Both the position numbers and the translations under genes were made by a program. This document shows positions 1 to 8,730 of a stretch of 64,000 nt of DNA, piece after piece. The notes under the pieces were generated by a model that saw only the letters and a list, made by a program, of their open reading frames with translations, did not search any database and had not been told where the DNA came from. The first letter of the stretch is position 1. Each line of letters starts with the position of its first letter. Source of the DNA: Candidatus Pseudoscillospira faecavium (GTDB lineage: Bacteria > Bacillota > Clostridia > Oscillospirales > Oscillospiraceae); the NCBI GenBank assembly GCA_904420565.1, contig CAJFVV010000018.1, positions 1 through 64,000 of the forward strand, in the 5' to 3' direction.

Positions 1-4
1 TGGT

Positions 5-215
5 CGTGTGAGCCCGTTATAAACCTGCACCCAAGGTCCAGGTGGGTTGCCTCCAGCTTTCTTCACTGCTCCCAGCTTCCGCCCGCAAACGGCAGGCGGG
101 AGGTCTGCAAAACAGATCACTGAGATCCGGCGTCCCGTATAACGAAATGTGGGTTTATAGAAAGCCCATCACGTGCCACGCAGGGATTGGTATTACCATA
201 GCACGAACATGTCGT
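5..215 (+). ncRNA. ssrS: Probable 6S RNA (boundaries approximate)
   Basis: Non-coding region that folds as a long rod: GTGA...TATAAACC (about 9-24) pairs with GGTTTATA...TCAC (about 152-173); CACC/GGTG hairpin in the centre; CCGCC/GGCGG apical hairpin. Matches the general 6S layout; family call from memory, not searched. Confidence 0.45.
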
Positions 216-256
216 GCCGGCAATCGAATTTAGGCGATGTTTTTTCTTGAGAAAGA

Positions 257-547
257 TTATTCGCTGTCTTCCTCGTCATACAGCTGCTCGGCGAACAGCT
301 CATATACTGTTTCCAATTCTTCATCGCTGTCCAAAGTGGAAAGCATTTCTTCGCCATCTACCACAATGGTTTTTAAAATCACAAGGCCATAGTCGGCATC
401 CTCTTCATCGCTGTCTTCTTCCATTGCGGGGAAAAAAGCGCTGTAGGTTTGTCCGTTATGCTCCAATGTGTCTACATATTCCAGCACAAGTTCATTGCCG
501 TCTTCATCGGTAACGGTCAGAAATTCAGGGCCAAACTCTTCACTCAT
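257..547 (-). CDS. DUF1292 domain-containing protein
   Basis: Short acidic protein MSEEFGPEFLTVTDEDGNELVLEYVDTLEHNGQTYSAFFPA... typical of DUF1292 (YrzB-like). Confidence 0.8.
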   Translation of the reverse strand: MSEEFGPEFLTVTDEDGNELVLEYVDTLEHNGQTYSAFFPAMEEDSDEEDADYGLVILKTIVVDGEEMLSTLDSDEELETVYELFAEQLYDEEDSE

Positions 548-793
548 TGGGCTACGCCCCTCCTTTTTGTATATTGCGTAATTTTGCTGTTGCTTGTATT
601 GTACTGTTTACGGCCGGAAAAAGCAAGAGTTAAATTTGTATTGCGCTGCAGAAATGGTTTTCTGTGCAAAGACAAATGTTCTTATCATGTGGAAGGGATT
701 GACAAGCTGTGGTATACTGATTCCAATGGCATATTATAAATGAAAGCCAGAGCAGTAATAAACAGAGATCCCAGAGAAAAGGAGGTTTTCTGC

Positions 794-3343
794 GTGGATG
801 AACAAAACCGTTCTCAGCACCGTGCGTCAAGCAGAAACCGTCAACATACACCATCGCGTGTGCAGCGGCGACCGAAACAACAGGAGAGCCTGTCGGTTTG
901 GTTCGTGGTAAAATCCCTGCTGTTGATTGCGGTTTGCACCGGCGTTATCTTTACCGGAATTTTTGCGGTTTATGTGATAACCTGCATTTTGCCCCAGGCC
1001 CATGTGGATGTTTCAGAGATATCCATGTCCCAAAGCTCGATCATTTATTATGAAAATGACCAGGGAGAATGGGAAGAACTGGAAACGCTGCATGGCGGAA
1101 AAAACAGTATTTGGGCGGATTACGACACCATGCCGAAGTATTTGTCCATGGCAGCAATTGCCATTGAGGATCGGCGCTTTTATCAGCACAATGGTGTGGA
1201 CTGGCTGCGTACCGGTGCGGCTGTGCTCAATCTGTTCACCCATTATTCGGACAATACCTTCGGCGGTTCCACATTGACTCAGCAGACCATCAAAAATGTC
1301 ACCGGTGATAAAGAGGGAACCGTCAAGCGGAAGATTACCGAAATTTTCCGTGCGTTGGATTTTGAAAAGACCCATTCCAAGGAAGATATTTTGGAATTAT
1401 ATCTCAACAATATTTATTTGGGCCATGGCTGCTACGGCGTTAAGACGGCAGCGCAGACTTATTTTGGAAAAGATGTTTCTGAACTGACTTTGGCGGAGTG
1501 TGCCGATTTAATTGGCATTACCAATAACCCGTCTTTGTATGACCCTTATAATACGGAGCAGACCCTGCAGAACAATTTGGAGCGCAAGGACACCATCCTC
1601 TATGAGATGTACGATCAGGGGATGATCACGCAGGAAGAATATGATGAGGCGATGGCACAGGAGCTGGTGTTTACTGACGGCAGTGATGATGAAGATGACT
1701 CTCAGTATTATTCCTGGTTTGTCGATCAGCTGATCAACGACCTGATTGCGGATCTTCAGGTGGAAAAGGGATACACTGAAGAAGTTGCAACCCAAATGGT
1801 GTATTATGGCGGCCTGAATATTTACTGCACGCAGGATCCGGATGTGCAGGCCTGCGTGGATGAAGTTTATAATGACCGCTCCAATCTGCCATATTCGTCC
1901 CAGGGGTATGATATGCAGTCTGCCATTACCATCATCGACCCCTACACAGGGAATATTGTAGCCATGGCCGGCGGCATGGGAGAAAAACAGGGCAGCCGCC
2001 TGTTCAACTATGCAACGGCAAAGCGTCAGTGCGGCAGTGCAATCAAACCGATTTCCGTCTATGCGCCGGCACTGGACAGCGGCGTAATTACGCCGGCCTC
2101 GATTGTGGATGATGCGCCGGTTCGTTCCAATGGGGGGAGAGCTTGGCCTGTGAACTCCTACGGATATTATAAAGGGTTGAGTACCATTTCGGAGTCAATT
2201 ACCCATTCTTCCAACGCAGTGGCTGTGCGTGTGGTGGAAATGCTGGGTGTGCAGGAATCTTTCGATTATATGACGGAAAAGCTGGGCTTTACCTCGCTGG
2301 TATCGGCGGAAGATGATGCATCCCGCAATGATATCAACTCGGCTTCCATGGGGTTGGGCGGCCTGACCCGCGGCGTAAGTACTGTGGAGATGGCTGCAGC
2401 CTATGCAACCTTTGCCAATAATGGTGTTTATACTGAACCGCGGACCTATACCCGGGTAACCAACCAGGACGGCGAAGTTGTATTGGATAATGAAGCCGAT
2501 TCCTGGGTTGCCATGTCGGAGACAACGGCCTATTTCATGAATCAGTATCTGCGCCAGGTGGTAACCTCCGGTACCGGCGGCAGTGCCAATTTCTCTGGTA
2601 TGACGGTAGCAGGTAAGACCGGTACGACCACTGATAACTACGACCGTTACTTTGTGGGGTATACTCCCTACTATGTGGCGGCAGTGTGGACAGGCTATGA
2701 AGTCAATGTGAAAATCAATGCATCCGGAAACCCATCGGCGCAGCTGTTCCGAAAAGTTATGAGCAAGGTGCATGAAAACCTGCCCAACAAGAGTTTTGAT
2801 ACGCCCAGCAGCGGCCTGACCACAGTAACGGTCTGCATGGACTGCGGCAATCTTGCTTCGGATCTTTGTGCTGCAGATGTGCGCGGCAGCCGTGTGCAGC
2901 GGGTTCAGGTGGCATCTGGAACAGCGCCGGATCAGACTTGCACATGCCATGTGGCGGTGCAATGGTGCACGGAAGGCGACGCGGTTGCGACAGAGTTCTG
3001 CCCGGCGGATATGGTTGTGGAGAAATCTGCAGTAGATTATACACGCAGCGGCGTAGCAGCTTCGGCCGGCTGCCGAGATGCGCAGTATTTCCTCAGTGCC
3101 CTGCAAGGAGACGATGCCAAATGCCAGGTGCACACAGAGGCGACGACTACGGATCCGACGGATCCGGATAATCCAACGGATCCGAATGATCCAACAGATC
3201 CCAATAATCCGACAGATCCGACGGATCCATCGACTGACCCGGACAATCCAACAGATCCAACGGATCCATCGACCGACCCGGATAACCCAACGGATCCGAC
3301 AACGCCTGCAGATCCGGACAATTCCGGCAATACGACGACATAG
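794..3343 (+). CDS. Class A penicillin-binding protein (PBP1A family)
   Basis: N-terminal TM, glycosyltransferase motifs (EDRRFYQHNGVDW, GGSTLTQQTIKN), transpeptidase motifs (SAIKP, SSN, KTGTT). GTG at 794 follows AAAGGAGG and is a better start than ATG 740. Confidence 0.93.
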   Translation: MDEQNRSQHRASSRNRQHTPSRVQRRPKQQESLSVWFVVKSLLLIAVCTGVIFTGIFAVYVITCILPQAHVDVSEISMSQSSIIYYENDQGEWEELETLHGGKNSIWADYDTMPKYLSMAAIAIEDRRFYQHNGVDWLRTGAAVLNLFTHYSDNTFGGSTLTQQTIKNVTGDKEGTVKRKITEIFRALDFEKTHSKEDILELYLNNIYLGHGCYGVKTAAQTYFGKDVSELTLAECADLIGITNNPSLYDPYNTEQTLQNNLERKDTILYEMYDQGMITQEEYDEAMAQELVFTDGSDDEDDSQYYSWFVDQLINDLIADLQVEKGYTEEVATQMVYYGGLNIYCTQDPDVQACVDEVYNDRSNLPYSSQGYDMQSAITIIDPYTGNIVAMAGGMGEKQGSRLFNYATAKRQCGSAIKPISVYAPALDSGVITPASIVDDAPVRSNGGRAWPVNSYGYYKGLSTISESITHSSNAVAVRVVEMLGVQESFDYMTEKLGFTSLVSAEDDASRNDINSASMGLGGLTRGVSTVEMAAAYATFANNGVYTEPRTYTRVTNQDGEVVLDNEADSWVAMSETTAYFMNQYLRQVVTSGTGGSANFSGMTVAGKTGTTTDNYDRYFVGYTPYYVAAVWTGYEVNVKINASGNPSAQLFRKVMSKVHENLPNKSFDTPSSGLTTVTVCMDCGNLASDLCAADVRGSRVQRVQVASGTAPDQTCTCHVAVQWCTEGDAVATEFCPADMVVEKSAVDYTRSGVAASAGCRDAQYFLSALQGDDAKCQVHTEATTTDPTDPDNPTDPNDPTDPNNPTDPTDPSTDPDNPTDPTDPSTDPDNPTDPTTPADPDNSGNTTT
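3148..3330 (+). repeat. Degenerate tandem repeat (GATCC-rich) encoding the (D-P-T/N)n tail of the PBP
   Basis: Repeated GATCCGACGGATCCGGATAATCCAACG units; translation TDPTDPDNPTDPNDPTDP... Confidence 0.9.
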
Positions 3344-3366
3344 TTTTAAACAGTGCGGCATATGTA

Positions 3367-3411
3367 AAACAGCCTGCGCAGACAAGGGACGTCTGTGCAG
3401 GCTGTTTGGTT
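3367..3411 (+). terminator. Intrinsic terminator-like hairpin after PBP
   Basis: AAACAGCCTGCgCAGAC - GTCTGtGCAGGCTGTTT. Confidence 0.7.
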
Positions 3412-3501
3412 TGACTGGTTTACAGTATGCTGTGCTGTTCTCGGATATTGGTGTGTGTGGAAGCTGGTAAAGGTTTCTATGTATAACAGTTTGAAAGAAT
3501 A

Positions 3502-4149
3502 TCAAAGTAATAATGTAATTTTTCGCCCATCGGCCAGAATGAGGCCGCTCTGACGCATGTTTTTCATTTCGCGCATCATGGCGCTGCGGTCAGAGCAGAT
3601 GTAGTCGGCCAGTGCGCTGATGGAGAAAGGAAGTTCAAAGGTGTGGCTGTTGTGGCGCGTGGCCTGCAAGGAGAAGTAGCACAGCAGCTTGTCACGGATG
3701 GTGCGGCGGCTGAGTACTTCGATGCGTTCACTCAGCGCCATGGATTTTTGTGCCATCAGACGGATAATATTTTCCAGCAGCTGAGTGTGGTGCGCACAGG
3801 TGTTGCTGCAGGGGCGGGTGATATGGCTGTATTCGAAAAAAAGCGCCTTGGCATCTTTGTCGCAGACAACGGCGATGCTGTCCTCGGAAAGACCGGAGAA
3901 TGCCAGCGCCTCGCCGAACATTTCGCCGGGAGAGAGGGTTTCCAGGATGGTTCGGACACCGTATACATCGATGCGGATCAAAGAAGCGCTGCCGCTCTCT
4001 AAAATACCGACCAATGTGGAACCCTGATTGTATTCGCAAATGGTTTGACCGGCAGTGTACCGCCGCTCATATGCATCAAAGCATTCCATCATCTGGCGGC
4101 ATTCCGTTTCGCTGATATCGTGAAAAACCTTGCTGTTTGGATAGTCCAT
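3502..4149 (-). CDS. Crp/Fnr family transcriptional regulator
   Basis: cNMP-binding-like N-terminal half (GSASLIRIDVYGVRTILETLSPGEMFGEALAFSG) and C-terminal HTH (ISALADYICSDRSAMMREMKNMRQSGLI). Confidence 0.88.
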   Translation of the reverse strand: MDYPNSKVFHDISETECRQMMECFDAYERRYTAGQTICEYNQGSTLVGILESGSASLIRIDVYGVRTILETLSPGEMFGEALAFSGLSEDSIAVVCDKDAKALFFEYSHITRPCSNTCAHHTQLLENIIRLMAQKSMALSERIEVLSRRTIRDKLLCYFSLQATRHNSHTFELPFSISALADYICSDRSAMMREMKNMRQSGLILADGRKITLLL

Positions 4150-4192
4150 GATCCAGATCCTCCTGCTACAAAAATCTTGATCGAAACGCGAT

Positions 4193-4210
4193 CTGTTGCG
4201 TATGCAACAG
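4193..4210. promoter_or_regulatory. Palindrome CTGTTGC-GTAT-GCAACAG, candidate Crp/Fnr operator
   Basis: Perfect 7+7 inverted repeat in the divergent intergenic region between the regulator and desulfoferrodoxin; possible -10 TATACT at 4232-4237. Confidence 0.6.
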
Positions 4211-4340
4211 GAAATTTCGCTGGGGCTATGATATACTAAAACTACAAAATTGTAAAGGGCAATTTATCCAAAAAGGACGATTTTTAGTAAAATGAAACGA
4301 GATATCTGAAAAGGGTATGAAATGAAAGGAGTTTTTCAAA

Positions 4341-4718
4341 ATGGCAAAATTTTATCGTTGTGATCATTGCGGCATCATTGTTGGAATTGTACAGGACGGT
4401 GGCGGCACACTGATTTGCTGCGGCGAGCCAATGCGCGCATTGGAAGCCAATACTACAGATGCCGCTCAGGAAAAGCATGTCCCTGTGGTGGAGGTCAGTG
4501 GTAATCTGGTAACGGTCAGCGTTGGTTCGGTCACGCATCCGATGATGGATGAGCACCACATTGCATGGATTGCACTGGAAACCAACCAGGGAATGCATCG
4601 CAAGGAACTTCCCCACACCGGTGAACCCAAGGCAGTTTTTGCTTTGGCAGAGGGAGAAAAGCCTGTGGCAGCCTATGAGTACTGCAACCTTCACGGCTTG
4701 TGGAAGAAAGAACTGTAA
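4341..4718 (+). CDS. dfx: Desulfoferrodoxin family protein (superoxide reductase)
   Basis: N-terminal desulforedoxin-like CDHCG...CCGEPM and C-terminal HPMMDEHHIAWIAL...CNLHGLWK iron-binding motifs. Confidence 0.92.
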   Translation: MAKFYRCDHCGIIVGIVQDGGGTLICCGEPMRALEANTTDAAQEKHVPVVEVSGNLVTVSVGSVTHPMMDEHHIAWIALETNQGMHRKELPHTGEPKAVFALAEGEKPVAAYEYCNLHGLWKKEL

Positions 4719-4737
4719 GTAAATCATCTGATAGTTC

Positions 4738-4773
4738 AGCCCGGCACAGCAATGCTGTGCCGGGCTTTTTTTA
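4738..4773 (+). terminator. Intrinsic terminator
   Basis: AGCCCGGCACAGC aat GCTGTGCCGGGCT followed by T run. Confidence 0.85.
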
Positions 4774-5520
4774 GGAAGGATCAAAAGAGGTGTCCACCTC
4801 ATAGGAATTGGTGTCCGAGAAGTGCCACCATTCCCCGGAATAGGGGCGAAAACCGCAAGTTGTCATTATATTTTCCAAATAACGTGCGTTGTTGGCAGCT
4901 GTTTCAGAAACGTCGCTGTAATCCCGGTCGGCCATCGCGGAAAAGTCATCGAAGTCTGTGGGCATTTCCACAGCACTGCCATCGGCAAAAATGAGTGTGA
5001 TGTCCACAGTATTGCCGCGGCTGTGGGAGGAAAAACCATTGTTTGGGTCGGCCACATATCGGGGATCCGGACAAATTTCCCACAAGCGGAACTGTGCGGC
5101 CGTCGGCCGAAAGGCATCCCAGATTTTCAGGCGATATCCGTCTGCAGAAACCATCTCTGCTGCGGCAGATAACTTTTTTACAGTGCCGTATCGGAGATAG
5201 GCATCGGAAAAAGAATAAATGGTGGTACCGGTGAAATTATCCTCTGTAGCATATTTCAGCTCCACGCAGAGGTCGGGAATATAATCCTGTACACGCACAA
5301 AGGTATCATCAGAAACTGGGGGATCCGGTATGGAAGGCGTTTTTGTTGTTGATACACTTTCTTCTGCCGGCTCTTCCTGCACAAAAGAATCGACAGAGGA
5401 AAATGGAACTTCCTGAGGTGCGCCGCAGGCGCACAAAAGGAATAAACTTCCTGCAACAACAATCCATTTTATCAGCTGCACGATATTTTTCTCCTTTCTT
5501 TTTAGGTTACTGTAACGCAA
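4771..5520 (-). CDS. VanX/DdpX-like D-Ala-D-Ala dipeptidase (M15D), predicted lipoprotein
   Basis: Lipobox-like LFLLCAC; DAFRP, SSHSRGNTVD, EWWH catalytic/zinc motifs. Exact start uncertain. Confidence 0.82.
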   Translation of the reverse strand: MRYSNLKRKEKNIVQLIKWIVVAGSLFLLCACGAPQEVPFSSVDSFVQEEPAEESVSTTKTPSIPDPPVSDDTFVRVQDYIPDLCVELKYATEDNFTGTTIYSFSDAYLRYGTVKKLSAAAEMVSADGYRLKIWDAFRPTAAQFRLWEICPDPRYVADPNNGFSSHSRGNTVDITLIFADGSAVEMPTDFDDFSAMADRDYSDVSETAANNARYLENIMTTCGFRPYSGEWWHFSDTNSYEVDTSFDPS

Positions 5521-5679
5521 AAAGGGGAAAAATGCAACCTGCTGGCGCAGGATGAAAGGTCCTGTGAATTTATCTAAAAAATAAGCAGATCTGGCGGCAT
5601 CTTTGTCATATCTGTGGTTGCGGGGCGCGGCGAGCTGTGTTAAAATGAACGTCGTGTAAAATACATTTGCTTTTGAGAG

Positions 5680-6129
5680 GTGGACAATATGAGCGTCACA
5701 CCAAAATACTATATTGTGGATGCCAAGGCGCTGCCGGAAGTATTCTTGAAAGTGGCGGAGGCCAAGCGCATGCTGGAAACCGGGGAGGCTGCTACTGTGG
5801 GGGAAGCTACCCGGCAGGCAGAGGTGAGCCGCAGCGCATTTTATAAGTATAAGGATATGGTAATGCCCTTTAACAACATGCGTTCCGGTCGCATTTTAAC
5901 CTTTTATACTTTGCTGAAGGATAAGCCGGGCGTCTTGTCAACGGTTCTGGCAATTTTTGCATCATCCGGGGCCAATATTTTGACCATCAATCAGAGTATT
6001 CCCACAAACGGCTGTGCGGCGGTGACGATTTCTGCGGAAACTTCGGATATGACGGAAAGCCTGGAGGATTTGGTGCACCGCGTGTCTTCGGAGGAAGAAA
6101 TCATCCGCTTTGAAATTCTGGCAGGATAA
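5680..6129 (+). CDS. ACT domain-containing protein (PheB/UPF0735 type)
   Basis: HTH-like N-terminus plus ACT domain LTFYTLLKDKPGVLSTVLAIFASSGANILTINQSIP; adjacent to hom. Confidence 0.85.
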   Translation: MDNMSVTPKYYIVDAKALPEVFLKVAEAKRMLETGEAATVGEATRQAEVSRSAFYKYKDMVMPFNNMRSGRILTFYTLLKDKPGVLSTVLAIFASSGANILTINQSIPTNGCAAVTISAETSDMTESLEDLVHRVSSEEEIIRFEILAG

Positions 6130-6151
6130 TGGATAAAGAGGAGAACATGCT

Positions 6152-7354
6152 ATGATCAAATTTGCTGTGATGGGCTTTGGCACTGTGGGCGCCGGCGTGG
6201 CAGAGATTTTGCAGAAAAATTCAGCGCTGCTGGAAGCGCGTTTGGGTGAGCCCATTGAGTTGAAATATATTCTGGATATCCGCGATTTTCCCGACAGCCC
6301 CTTTTCCAATCGCGTGGTACATGATTTTGAAACGATTGTGAATGACGAAGAAGTGGATGTCATTGTGGAGACCATCGGCGGTGCGAAGGTTGCCTATGAC
6401 TATACAAAACGGGCGCTTTTGGCAGGCAAGCATGTGGTAACTTCCAATAAGGAGCTGGTGGCAATCCACGGTTGTGAACTGCTGAAAATTGCAGAAGAAA
6501 AAAATGTCAATTATCTGTTTGAAGCAGCGGTAGGCGGGGGTATTCCTGTGCTGCGCCCCCTGCACCAGTGCCTGGCGGCTAATGAAATTGAAGAAGTATT
6601 CGGCATTCTAAACGGCACAACCAATTATATTCTCACGCGCATGGTGCGTGCCGGTGTCACGTTTGAAGCGGCGCTGCGCGAGGCGCAATCTCTGGGTTAT
6701 GCGGAGCAGGATCCCACAGCGGATGTGGAAGGGCATGACGCTTGCCGAAAAATCTGCATTTTGGCGGATTTGGCGTTTGGGCGCGAGATTTTGCCGGAGG
6801 ACGTGCCGACGGAGGGAATTTCCGGCGTTACGCTGCGGGATGTGGAACTGGTGGAAAAGGCCGGCTGGCGCGTGAAACTTTTGGGCCGCGCCCTGCGGCA
6901 GGAAGATGGCCGTGTCAGCGCCTATGTGGCGCCGCATCTGGTGCGGGCGGAACATCCCATCGCCGGGGTGGAAGACGTGTTCAATGCGATTATGGTGCGC
7001 GGCAACGCTGTGGGCGAAGTGATGTTTTACGGTCCTGGCGCCGGCAGCCTGCCCACGGCCAGCGCAGTGGTGGCAGATGTGCTGGATGCAGCCCAGCATC
7101 AGGAAAAACGAAAAAAAATCGGCTGGACAGAGCGGAAGGCAGAGCAGATCGCCCCTTGGGATGCGCTTTCTGCACGCCAGTATTTCCGGGTGAAGGATGG
7201 GCTGCACCAAGTGGACGAGGTGTTCCCCGGCAGTGAAATTCTTTCGCACCAGGAACATGAGATTGCGTTTATCACGCCGTACATGTCCTGCGGTGAATTG
7301 AACCGGCGTGCCAAGTCCCTGCAGCTTTGCGCACGGCTTTGGGTACTGGAATGA
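6152..7354 (+). CDS. hom: Homoserine dehydrogenase
   Basis: GFGTVGAGV nucleotide-binding motif, VTSNKELVA, ILNGTTNYILTRM. Confidence 0.95.
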   Translation: MIKFAVMGFGTVGAGVAEILQKNSALLEARLGEPIELKYILDIRDFPDSPFSNRVVHDFETIVNDEEVDVIVETIGGAKVAYDYTKRALLAGKHVVTSNKELVAIHGCELLKIAEEKNVNYLFEAAVGGGIPVLRPLHQCLAANEIEEVFGILNGTTNYILTRMVRAGVTFEAALREAQSLGYAEQDPTADVEGHDACRKICILADLAFGREILPEDVPTEGISGVTLRDVELVEKAGWRVKLLGRALRQEDGRVSAYVAPHLVRAEHPIAGVEDVFNAIMVRGNAVGEVMFYGPGAGSLPTASAVVADVLDAAQHQEKRKKIGWTERKAEQIAPWDALSARQYFRVKDGLHQVDEVFPGSEILSHQEHEIAFITPYMSCGELNRRAKSLQLCARLWVLE

Positions 7355-7410
7355 ACCTTGGCGCGTAGAATGAAACAGCAGAATTTGTAAGAGGAACAGG
7401 AGAGAGAACC

Positions 7411-8625
7411 ATGGGCCTGATTGTGCAGAAATTTGGTGGTACCTCGGTTGCCAATGCCGAGCGGATCAACCATGTGGCCGATATTATTGCAAGAACGTAT
7501 CAGGCAGGCAACAATGTGATTGTTGTGCTGTCTGCTCAGGGTGATACCACGGATGACCTGATTGAAAAAGCCAATGAGATCAATCCCCACGCGTCCCATC
7601 GGGAAATGGATATGCTTTTGGCAACGGGAGAGCAGATCTCCATTGCACTGTGTGCCATGGCATTGGAAAAACGCGGACTTCCGGTAATTTCTCTGGTTGC
7701 CTGGCAGGTTGGCATTCAGACAAACAATACCTACAGCGATGCGCGCATCCGTAAAATATCCAAGGAGCGGATTCAATCGGAGCTGGGGAAGAAAAACATT
7801 GTGATTGTGGCAGGGTTCCAGGGCGTCAATGCATACGGAGATGTCACAACACTGGGGCGCGGAGGTTCGGATACCAGCGCAGTGGCGCTGGCGGCGGCGT
7901 TCCATGCGGATTTGTGCCAGATTTACACGGATGTCGACGGCGTATATACGGCTGATCCCCGCATTGTACCCCATGCGAAAAAGCTGCCGGAAATTACATA
8001 TGCAGATATGCTGGAACTGGCCTCGCAGGGAGCGCAGGTGCTGCATAACCGCAGTGTGGAACTGGCCAAAAAATATCATGTCAATATGGAGGTTGTCTCC
8101 AGTCTGGAGAACGTGCCCGGCACGAAAGTCAAGGAGGTTGTCAAAGTGGAAAAAACGAACATCGGCGGCGTGGCCAAAATGGATAATTTCGCAAGATTTT
8201 CTCTGGTGGGGCTGGAAGATCGTCCCGGCGTTGCGTTTAAGGTGTTTTCTCTGCTGAGCAGAAGCAGTGTCAATGTGGACATTATTCTGCAATCTGTCGG
8301 CCGCAGCGGCAGTAAAGATATCAGCTTTACCTGCCCTATGAGCAGTATCGAGGATGCAAAAAATGTACTTGAGGAGAATCGGGATGCCATTGGCTACGAC
8401 AGCATTGAAATAGACGACAATGTGGCGAAAATCAGCCTGGTGGGCGCCGGCATGATGACTCATGTGGGCGTGGCTTCGGATATGTTTGAGGCGCTTTATG
8501 ATGCCGGCATCAACATTCAGATGATTGCAACTTCGGAAATCCGCATCTCTGTTTTGGTCAATAAGGACGAAGCAAACCGCGCGATTAAGGTTGTGCATGA
8601 CAAATTCTTTGGCAATGAAGATTAA
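7411..8625 (+). CDS. lysC: Aspartate kinase
   Basis: IVQKFGGTSVANAERI, GRGGSDTSAVALAAA, C-terminal tandem ACT domains. Confidence 0.96.
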   Translation: MGLIVQKFGGTSVANAERINHVADIIARTYQAGNNVIVVLSAQGDTTDDLIEKANEINPHASHREMDMLLATGEQISIALCAMALEKRGLPVISLVAWQVGIQTNNTYSDARIRKISKERIQSELGKKNIVIVAGFQGVNAYGDVTTLGRGGSDTSAVALAAAFHADLCQIYTDVDGVYTADPRIVPHAKKLPEITYADMLELASQGAQVLHNRSVELAKKYHVNMEVVSSLENVPGTKVKEVVKVEKTNIGGVAKMDNFARFSLVGLEDRPGVAFKVFSLLSRSSVNVDIILQSVGRSGSKDISFTCPMSSIEDAKNVLEENRDAIGYDSIEIDDNVAKISLVGAGMMTHVGVASDMFEALYDAGINIQMIATSEIRISVLVNKDEANRAIKVVHDKFFGNED

Positions 8626-8730
8626 AGGATAAGACTTTGCTTTTTCGGGTCGGCGTGTTATACTGTAGTTGACAGAAATAACACGCCGGCTTTTCGTTTG
8701 CCGGATGGTTGGAGAGGAGGAATCCGGGAC

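Noticed and set aside
2195-3505. 436-aa minus-strand ORF and several phase-shifted ORFs opposite the PBP tail repeat
   Set aside because: Repetitive DNA lacks stops in all frames; the PBP frame has full domain support.
7099-8598. 499-aa minus-strand ORF
   Set aside because: Antisense to lysC/hom; composition typical of a shadow frame.
8650-8700. TTGACA inside the lysC-Sel1 intergenic region as a promoter
   Set aside because: It lies in the loop of a TAACACGCCGG hairpin that looks like the lysC terminator, and no -10 at proper spacing is seen.
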